Assembly: GCA_964617645.1 (NCBI GenBank)
Contig: CAZTYE010000001.1
Span: forward strand, 1 to 64,000
Source: JADJGC01 sp964617645
Lineage (GTDB): Bacteria > Zixibacteria > MSB-5A5 > CAIYYT01
Reading direction: 5' to 3'
Length of the DNA stretch: 64,000 nucleotides
Shown: positions 58,540 through 64,000 of the stretch, in pieces
Position numbering within the stretch: position 1 is the first letter of the stretch
How the letters are laid out: every line of letters begins with the position of its first letter
Made by a program: the position numbers and the translations under genes
The notes under the pieces: generated by a model
Told to the model about the DNA's origin: nothing
Databases searched by the model: none
Seen by the model: the letters and a program-made list of their open reading frames with translations, nothing else

Positions 58540-61041
58540 CTACATCTCTAGTTCGGCTTGGTCGCCGTTGCCATTGCCATTGCCGTTGCCGCCGTTGCCG
58601 TTGGTCGGCGCGTCGTCGTCTTCGGAAATGATGCGCGCGACATCGGTGACGCGGTCGCCGGGTTCGAGATTGATCAATTTGACGCCCTGTGTCGCTCGGC
58701 CGATCACGCGGATCGATTTGATATCCTGCCGGATCACGATTCCCTTCTCGGTGATGATCATCAGGCCGTCCTGATCGACCACTTCCTTGACCGCGATCAC
58801 TTTGCCGGTCTTGTCGGTGGTCTTCATGTTGATGACGCCCTTGCCGCCGCGATTGGTGACGCGGTACTCGCTGATCTCCGAGCGCTTGCCAAATCCGCCT
58901 TGCGCAACGGTGAGAATCGAAGTTTCGCGTTTGACTACAACCATGCCGACGACATAGTCTTTGCCTTCCAGTTCGATTCCCTTCACGCCGTACGCCGTGC
59001 GGCCCATGGCGCGCACTTTGTCCTCGGGGAATCGAATCGCCTGGCCATCGTGAGTGGCGAGGATGATTTCGTTGTTGCCGTTCGAGATGTCAACCTCGAT
59101 CAGCACGTCGTCATCGGGGATATCGATTGCGCGGATGCCGTCGCGGCGGGGATTCGAAAACGCCGACAAATCAGTCTTCTTGATCACGCCGTTGCGCGTG
59201 GCCATGACGACGAACTTGCCCTCCTCGAAACTGCGTACCGGCACGAAAGCGCAGATTTTTTCGTTTTCAACGAGGTCGACCATGTTCACGACCGGCTTGC
59301 CTTTGGCCAGCTTGCCGCCGACCGGAACCTCGTGAACCTTGATCCAGTAGGCTTTGCCTTTGCTGGTGAAGAAGAGGATGTAGTCGTGCGTCGAAGCAAT
59401 GAACAAGTGCTCGACGAAATCTTCTTCTTTGACGTCAATCCCTTTCACGCCGCGGCCGCCGCGATTTTGTTTGCGATAGGCCGAGGTCGAGAGCCGCTTG
59501 ATGTAGCCCTGATGGCTGATCGTGATCACCATGTCTTCTTCGGCGATCAGGTCTTCGACGCTGATTTCGTCTTCGGCGTCAACAATCTCGGTGCGGCGCT
59601 CGTCGCCGTACTTGTCTTTGAGTTCGACGAGTTCGGTTTTGATGATTTCCATGCGCATATCGCGGCTGGCGAGCACGGCTTTGAGGTACTCGATCTGCTT
59701 GATCAGCTCGCGATACTCGTCCTCGATCTTCTGACGTTCCAAGCCGGTAAGCCGCTGCAGGCGCATGTCCAGAATCGCCTGCGCTTGCACCTCGCTGAGT
59801 TTGAAGCGGGTCATCAGGTTCTCTTTGGCTTCCGGCACGGTCTTCGAGGCGCGGATCGTCGCGATGACGGCGTCGATGTGATCGAGCGCGATGCGCAACC
59901 CTTCGAGAATATGCGCCCGCTCTTCGGCCTTCTTGAGATCATGCTGCGCGCGGCGCACGACGACTTCGTGGCGGTGCTTGATGAATTCATCGAGCATGTG
60001 GCGCAGCGGCAGAACTTTCGGCGCGCCGTCGACCAGCGAGAGCATGATGACGCCGAAGGTCGATTGCATCTGCGTGTGTTTGAACAGTTGATTGAGCACG
60101 ATCTGCGGCGGAACTTCGCGCTTGAGTTCGATCACGATGCGCATGCCGTCACGGTCGGATTCGTCGCGCAGGTCGGAGATGTCTTCGACCGTCTTGGCGC
60201 GCACGAGGTCGGCGATTTTCTCGATCAGATTCGACTTGTTGACCTGATACGGAATTTCGGAAATGACGATCTGTTCTTTGCCGTTCTTGAGCTTTTCGAT
60301 ATTCGCTTTGGCGCGCACATTGATACGACCGCGGCCGGTGAGATATGCCTCACGGATGCCTTCACGGCCGTAGATAATGCCGCCGGTCGGGAAATCCGGG
60401 CCGGAAACTAATTTGAGCAGTTCGGTATCTTCCAATTCAGCGTTGTTGATCACCGCCACCAATGCGTCGACGATTTCGCGCAAGTTGTGCGGGGGGATAT
60501 TGGTCGCCATGCCGACGGCGATACCGGCCGAGCCGTTGCAGAGCAGATTCGGAAACTTGCCCGGCAACACTTTCGGCTCGCGCAAGGTTTCGTCGTAGTT
60601 GGGCATGAAATCGACGGTGTCTTTTTCGAGATCGGCGAGCATCTCCATCGCGATCGGCGTGAGGCGGGCCTCGGTGTAGCGCATCGCGGCGGCTTCATCG
60701 CCGTCGATCGAACCAAAATTGCCCTGCCCGTCGACGAGCGGGTAGCGCATGTTGAAATCCTGCGCCATGCGCACGAGGGTCGGGTAAACGACCTGCTCAC
60801 CGTGGGGATGGTAGTTACCCGAAGTGTCGCCGCAGATTTTCGCGCATTTGCGGTGCGGGCGGTCGGGCGCCAGATTGAGATCGTTCATGGCGATCAGAAT
60901 GCGGCGGTTGGAGGGTTTCATGCCGTCGCGGACATCCGGCAGCGCGCGCGCCGTGATGACCGACATCGAATAGTCGAGGTAAGAGGATTTCATCTCCTCT
61001 TCGAGGTAGACGGTAATCAGATTTTCGCGATTTAGGACCAT
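58540..61041 (-). CDS. gyrA: DNA gyrase subunit A
   Basis: An 833-residue DNA-breaking subunit of gyrase. Catalytic Tyr122 (AAMRYTEAR) has the same number as in E. coli. The GyrA box is present in slightly altered form (QNRGGRGVKG), which separates it from ParC. The C-terminal beta-pinwheel follows, then an acidic and Asn-Gly repeat tail (NGNGGNGNGNGNG) from a short DNA repeat at about 58566-58604. In the quinolone region, HPHGEQVVYP replaces the common HPHGDSAVYD, so residues 82, 83, 84 and 87 are Glu, Gln, Val and Pro. A RAYT gene lies between it and gyrB. Confidence 0.98.
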   Translation of the reverse strand: MVLNRENLITVYLEEEMKSSYLDYSMSVITARALPDVRDGMKPSNRRILIAMNDLNLAPDRPHRKCAKICGDTSGNYHPHGEQVVYPTLVRMAQDFNMRYPLVDGQGNFGSIDGDEAAAMRYTEARLTPIAMEMLADLEKDTVDFMPNYDETLREPKVLPGKFPNLLCNGSAGIAVGMATNIPPHNLREIVDALVAVINNAELEDTELLKLVSGPDFPTGGIIYGREGIREAYLTGRGRINVRAKANIEKLKNGKEQIVISEIPYQVNKSNLIEKIADLVRAKTVEDISDLRDESDRDGMRIVIELKREVPPQIVLNQLFKHTQMQSTFGVIMLSLVDGAPKVLPLRHMLDEFIKHRHEVVVRRAQHDLKKAEERAHILEGLRIALDHIDAVIATIRASKTVPEAKENLMTRFKLSEVQAQAILDMRLQRLTGLERQKIEDEYRELIKQIEYLKAVLASRDMRMEIIKTELVELKDKYGDERRTEIVDAEDEISVEDLIAEEDMVITISHQGYIKRLSTSAYRKQNRGGRGVKGIDVKEEDFVEHLFIASTHDYILFFTSKGKAYWIKVHEVPVGGKLAKGKPVVNMVDLVENEKICAFVPVRSFEEGKFVVMATRNGVIKKTDLSAFSNPRRDGIRAIDIPDDDVLIEVDISNGNNEIILATHDGQAIRFPEDKVRAMGRTAYGVKGIELEGKDYVVGMVVVKRETSILTVAQGGFGKRSEISEYRVTNRGGKGVINMKTTDKTGKVIAVKEVVDQDGLMIITEKGIVIRQDIKSIRVIGRATQGVKLINLEPGDRVTDVARIISEDDDAPTNGNGGNGNGNGNGDQAELEM

Positions 61042-61209
61042 GGTCGTGTCTCTATGTTAGGTGTAGATTATTCCATTTTACGTAGGCGGTTCCGAGCGAC
61101 CCGCCACAAGCGGAGAGCGAGAAACCCGACAGTCCTTCATATCCCTTGCAATGTCGGGTTTCTGACCCCGCGTCGCAGACGCGGATTCGGAACCCGACCC
61201 TGTGAGCCG
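61042..61209. other. gyrA upstream spacer with palindromes
   Basis: 168 bases containing the nested inverted repeats at 61120-61197. No clear promoter for gyrA is visible. Confidence 0.5.
61120..61197. repeat. Nested palindromes upstream of gyrA
   Basis: AGAAACCCGACA (61120-61131) and TGTCGGGTTTCT (61152-61163) form a perfect 12-bp inverted repeat. The same right arm, TCGGGTT (61154-61160), can instead pair with AACCCGA (61191-61197), enclosing CCGCGTC-GCA-GACGCGG (61168-61184). The two folds exclude each other. Confidence 0.65.
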
Positions 61210-61231
61210 TCAGGAACCCTTTCCTGACGGC
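61206..61231. repeat. Family A REP hairpin, copy 2, overlapping the RAYT 3' end
   Basis: GCCGTCAGGAA, CCCT, TTCCTGACGGC: a perfect 11-bp stem. It encodes the last codons (LPSGKGS) and stop of the RAYT gene. Confidence 0.85.
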
Positions 61232-61797
61232 AGTTTGCCATATCCCAAACATTGCCAATCAACATCGACCTCCACAATGCCGTGAGGTCTTCCGCCATAC
61301 GCGCCGGCACTTGAGTTACCCCAAAGCTCTGGTCGCGCGACTAGTCCGCGCTTCACAGGGTTATTGTGAATGTAGTTCATCTTTTCGTGCAGAGTTTGCT
61401 CATTCAGAATTACTAGGGAATCGAAGCGACATTGCCAAACTCTGCTATCAGAAGTTGGTTCCTTGGCGGCTGATTCGCGAAGTCGCGCGAGCACGTCAAC
61501 GTTTCGTTCCGCCTCAAGCACCTCGGAGATTTGCCGCGATGTCATGCGCTTGAAATTGCCGACGATTGCGGAGACGGTCGCAGTCGCGGCTCGCTTGATC
61601 AGCAAGTGAAAGTGCTCGGGCATCAGGACCCAGGCGAGGATAGCGAAGTCGCCACGTTTTTGGTAGTAGCGCAAGTTCTCGATGAAGACTTGGGCGCAGG
61701 ACACCGCCTCGAAGATGGGAACAAAGCCGACCACGGTCGAAGTGATGAAGTGCACGTCGCTTGATGAATCGAATATGTCTCGATCTCTGCTTCGCAT
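61210..61797 (-). CDS. REP-associated tyrosine transposase (RAYT, TnpREP)
   Basis: A 195-residue single-stranded-DNA transposase of the Y1 HUH type. The N-terminus has VHFITSTVVGFVPIF. The HUH metal motif is EHFHLLI (His62 and His64). The catalytic Tyr is probably Tyr142 in NYIHNNPVKRGLV. Family knowledge: RAYTs nick and join REP hairpins and are thought to spread them, usually as single-copy domesticated genes. REP hairpins with the same core flank it on both sides: one overlaps the stop, the other begins 14 bases before the start. It separates gyrB from gyrA in the same orientation, so gyrB transcription may run through it. Confidence 0.9.
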   Translation of the reverse strand: MRSRDRDIFDSSSDVHFITSTVVGFVPIFEAVSCAQVFIENLRYYQKRGDFAILAWVLMPEHFHLLIKRAATATVSAIVGNFKRMTSRQISEVLEAERNVDVLARLRESAAKEPTSDSRVWQCRFDSLVILNEQTLHEKMNYIHNNPVKRGLVARPELWGNSSAGAYGGRPHGIVEVDVDWQCLGYGKLPSGKGS

Positions 61798-61810
61798 TGC
61801 ATTCCCATTT

Positions 61811-61836
61811 GGCGTCAGGAAAGGGCTCCTGACGCC
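61811..61836. repeat. Family A REP hairpin, copy 3, before the RAYT start
   Basis: GGCGTCAGGA, six bases, TCCTGACGCC: a perfect 10-bp stem with the same GTCAGGA/TCCTGAC core as copies 1 and 2. Confidence 0.85.
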
Positions 61837-61874
61837 TCGCGTCTAGCGCCTCATGTTTGGCGCCACGAATTGTA

Positions 61875-63827
61875 TTAAATATCCAAATTCTTCACGTACT
61901 TGGCGTTCTCCTCGATGAACTTGCGGCGGGCTTCGACTTCCTCGCCCATCAGCATCGAGAAAATGTGATCGGCGGTCGCGGCGTCCTCCAATGTCACCGA
62001 CAGCAGCGTGCGCGATTCCATGTTCATCGTCGTCGACCACAACTGCTCGGGATTCATTTCGCCGAGACCCTTGTAGCGCTGGACATTCACGCCCTTGCGG
62101 CCCATTTGCTCAAGCAAACGGTCGCGATCGTCATCGGAGTATGCATAGACCTCGCGCTTTCCCGACTTGAGCCGATACAACGGCGGCTGCGCGATATAGA
62201 CATAGCCCTGCTCGACCAGTTGCTTCATGTGCCGGAAGAAAAACGTTAGCAGCAGCGTTTTGATATGCGAGCCGTCAATGTCGGCGTCGGTCATGATAAT
62301 GACCTTGTGATAGCGCAGCTTGCTGACATCGAATTCTTCGTCGCCAAAACCGACTCCAAGCGCCGTAATGATCGAGCGGATTTCGTCGTTGGAGAGTATC
62401 TTGTCGAGCCGCGCCTTTTCGACGTTGAGAATCTTGCCCTTGATCGGCAGAATCGCCTGCGTGCGGCGGTCGCGGCCTTGTTTGGCCGAGCCACCGGCGG
62501 AGTCGCCCTCGACGATGTAAATCTCGCAGCTTTCGGGATCGCGCGATGAGCAGTCGGCCAGCTTGCCCGGCAGACGACCGGAATCGAGCGCGGTCTTGCG
62601 GCGAGCCAAATCCTTGGCTTTGCGGGCGGCTTCGCGCGTGTAAGCAGCGCCAAGCCCCTTGTCGGCGATCTTCTTGCCGTCGGTCGGGTTTTCTTCCAGC
62701 CAATCGGAGAAAGCTTCGCCCATCACTTGCTCGACGATGCCCTTGACTTCGCCATTGCCGAGCTTGGTTTTGGTCTGGCCCTCGAATTGTGGATCGGGAA
62801 CTTTGACCGAAACAATCGCCGTCAATCCTTCCCGGACGTCTTCGCCTTGGAGCGTGTCGATCGCATCTTTACCGGACTTGAACAGGTTGTTCTTGGTCAT
62901 ATAGTTGTTCAGGGTGCGCGTCAGCGCGGTCTTGAACCCGACCAGATGCGTTCCGCCTTCGACCGTGTTGATGTTGTTGACGAATGAGAACATATTCTCG
63001 ACGTAACTGTCGTTATACTGCAGTGCGACTTCGACGGTGACGCCGTCTCGTTCTTTCTCGCAGTAGAAGCGCTTGTTGTGGATCGTCACCTTGTTCTCGT
63101 TCAGATATTTGACGAAATCGATGATGCCGCCTTTGTTATGGAAAACCTCCGTCTTTCCGGAGCGCTCGTCGGCGATCTCGATCCGCAATCCCTTATTGAG
63201 AAACGCCAGTTCGCGCATGCGCCCGGCGAGAACTTCGTACGACCATTCGATCTTCTTGAAAATCTCTTTGTCGGCTTTGAAATGAGTTTTCGTGCCGGCC
63301 CTTTTAGCTTTGCCGATGACTTTCATGTCGGCGACCGGATTTCCGGTGTGGTACTCCTGGAAGTAAACATTGCCGTCGCGGCTGACTTCCACCTTGCACC
63401 ACTCGGAGAGCGCATTGACGACGCTGACACCGACGCCGTGCAAACCGCCGGAGACTTTGTACGATTCGTGCGAAAACTTGCCACCGGCGTGAAGCATGGT
63501 CATCACGACTTCAAGCGCCGGGCGCTTCTGCGTCGGATGCATATCAACCGGAATCCCACGACCATTGTCTTCGACGATGATCGTTGATTCCTTCGTAATC
63601 GTAACTTTGATCGTATCGCAGAATCCGGCGAGCGCTTCGTCAACAGAGTTGTCGACGACTTCGTAGACCAGATGGTGCAGCCCGCGCGCGCCGGTGTCGC
63701 CAATGTACATCGCCGGACGCTTGCGCACCGCTTCGAGCCCCTTGAGGACTTGGATCGTCTTCGCATCGTAAGCCTGCGTGCCGCTGTTGGCCTTTGGCTC
63801 GGTGTCGATTTCGTCGATTTCCGCCAT
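61875..63827 (-). CDS. gyrB: DNA gyrase subunit B
   Basis: A 650-residue ATPase subunit of gyrase. The GHKL ATP site is seen in VDNSVDEALAG and DNGRGIPVD, with the lid in GGLHGVGVSVVNALS. The TOPRIM motifs are EGDSAGGSAKQGRDR and MTDADIDGSHI, whose acidic residues bind Mg2+. Length fits the short gyrB form without the large enterobacterial insertion. GAGGA precedes the ATG. It starts 13 bases after the upstream dciA-like stop, so the two are likely co-transcribed. Confidence 0.98.
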   Translation of the reverse strand: MAEIDEIDTEPKANSGTQAYDAKTIQVLKGLEAVRKRPAMYIGDTGARGLHHLVYEVVDNSVDEALAGFCDTIKVTITKESTIIVEDNGRGIPVDMHPTQKRPALEVVMTMLHAGGKFSHESYKVSGGLHGVGVSVVNALSEWCKVEVSRDGNVYFQEYHTGNPVADMKVIGKAKRAGTKTHFKADKEIFKKIEWSYEVLAGRMRELAFLNKGLRIEIADERSGKTEVFHNKGGIIDFVKYLNENKVTIHNKRFYCEKERDGVTVEVALQYNDSYVENMFSFVNNINTVEGGTHLVGFKTALTRTLNNYMTKNNLFKSGKDAIDTLQGEDVREGLTAIVSVKVPDPQFEGQTKTKLGNGEVKGIVEQVMGEAFSDWLEENPTDGKKIADKGLGAAYTREAARKAKDLARRKTALDSGRLPGKLADCSSRDPESCEIYIVEGDSAGGSAKQGRDRRTQAILPIKGKILNVEKARLDKILSNDEIRSIITALGVGFGDEEFDVSKLRYHKVIIMTDADIDGSHIKTLLLTFFFRHMKQLVEQGYVYIAQPPLYRLKSGKREVYAYSDDDRDRLLEQMGRKGVNVQRYKGLGEMNPEQLWSTTMNMESRTLLSVTLEDAATADHIFSMLMGEEVEARRKFIEENAKYVKNLDI

Positions 63828-63840
63828 GAAAATCCTCTTA

Positions 63841-64000
63841 TCAGGTAAAGTAAATATCTTTCACGGTATTTTCGCCGAATGCTTGATTGAGCTTCGCAAT
63901 CATCTCGGCTTTCGAATAGTTGAGCTGTTGTCGCCAGGACGATGACGCCACGCGCACGACCAACACGCCGTTATCAATCTTCAGCGCCTCAGCCTGTTGC
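63841..64000 (-). CDS. dciA: DciA-like (DUF721) protein, 3' end only
   Basis: The last 52 codons of a gene cut by the window edge. The translation ends in LKIDNGVLVVRVASSSW, RQQLNYSKAEMIAKLNQAFG and VKDIYFT. This matches the C-terminal half of the DUF721/DciA domain, which loads the replicative helicase in many bacteria. Placement directly before gyrB agrees with the common recF-dciA-gyrB order. The N-terminal part lies outside the window. Confidence 0.8.
   Translation of the reverse strand, partial: QQAEALKIDNGVLVVRVASSSWRQQLNYSKAEMIAKLNQAFGENTVKDIYFT

Noticed and set aside
58558..60411. A 617-codon open frame antisense to gyrA
   Set aside because: It mirrors the codon bias of gyrA, has no recognisable domain and no start signals.

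Overview
The window looks like a chromosomal segment from an uncultivated Gram-negative bacterium of the FCB group, possibly Zixibacteria-like. This is inference from four things: type I dockerin tails of the form GDADGNG-SIADAV-LINYIFAGG, C-terminal FlgD/T9SS-like sorting domains (NFPNPFNP), a clade II nitrous oxide reductase cluster, and outer-membrane proteins (TonB receptor, AlgE-type barrel). The right edge (end of dciA, then gyrB and gyrA) is the kind of region often found near a replication origin, but no origin is visible.

Layout. 0-7 kb holds secreted proteins: a decayed S8 protease with a dockerin, two lipoproteins and a cupredoxin/CHRD/dockerin protein. 7-12.4 kb holds housekeeping genes: an RRM RNA-binding protein, an acyl-CoA thioesterase, ribosomal protein L33, an MFS transporter, a ClC transporter and a DUF3365 c-type haem protein. 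12.7-19.7 kb is a minus-strand clade II nos cluster (cytochrome c, nosZ, a membrane-domain/NosL fusion, nosD, nosF, nosY) with an Rrf2-family regulator upstream. The nos upstream region carries a perfect CRP/FNR-type palindrome and an Rrf2-like half site.

20-39.7 kb is one long minus-strand run. Its core (24.0-35.6 kb) is a tightly overlapping operon: UDP-glucose dehydrogenase, three glycosyltransferases, an ABC exporter, two APH-fold kinases and a DUF5666/AlgE-type barrel. It is followed by two secreted proteins built of repeated carboxypeptidase-regulatory-like modules. The operon starts at a near-consensus sigma-54 promoter, immediately downstream of an NtrC-type response regulator, its histidine kinase and a sugar epimerase. 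I read this as a regulated system for making and exporting a uronate-containing polysaccharide.

39.9-54.4 kb is plus-strand apart from tRNA-Met: a YbjQ-family protein, a second S8 protease with a sorting tail, a HEAT-cyclophilin fusion coupled to three more genes, a TauE-type permease, an M23 peptidase, and a TonB receptor with a HmuY-like lipoprotein (probable haem uptake). 54.4-58 kb has small minus-strand genes. 56.2-61.8 kb is rich in palindromic repeats. It includes a 128-bp foldback element inserted into the loop of another repeat, and a REP-associated transposase (RAYT) flanked by its own REP hairpins between gyrB and gyrA. The window ends in gyrB and the 3' end of dciA.
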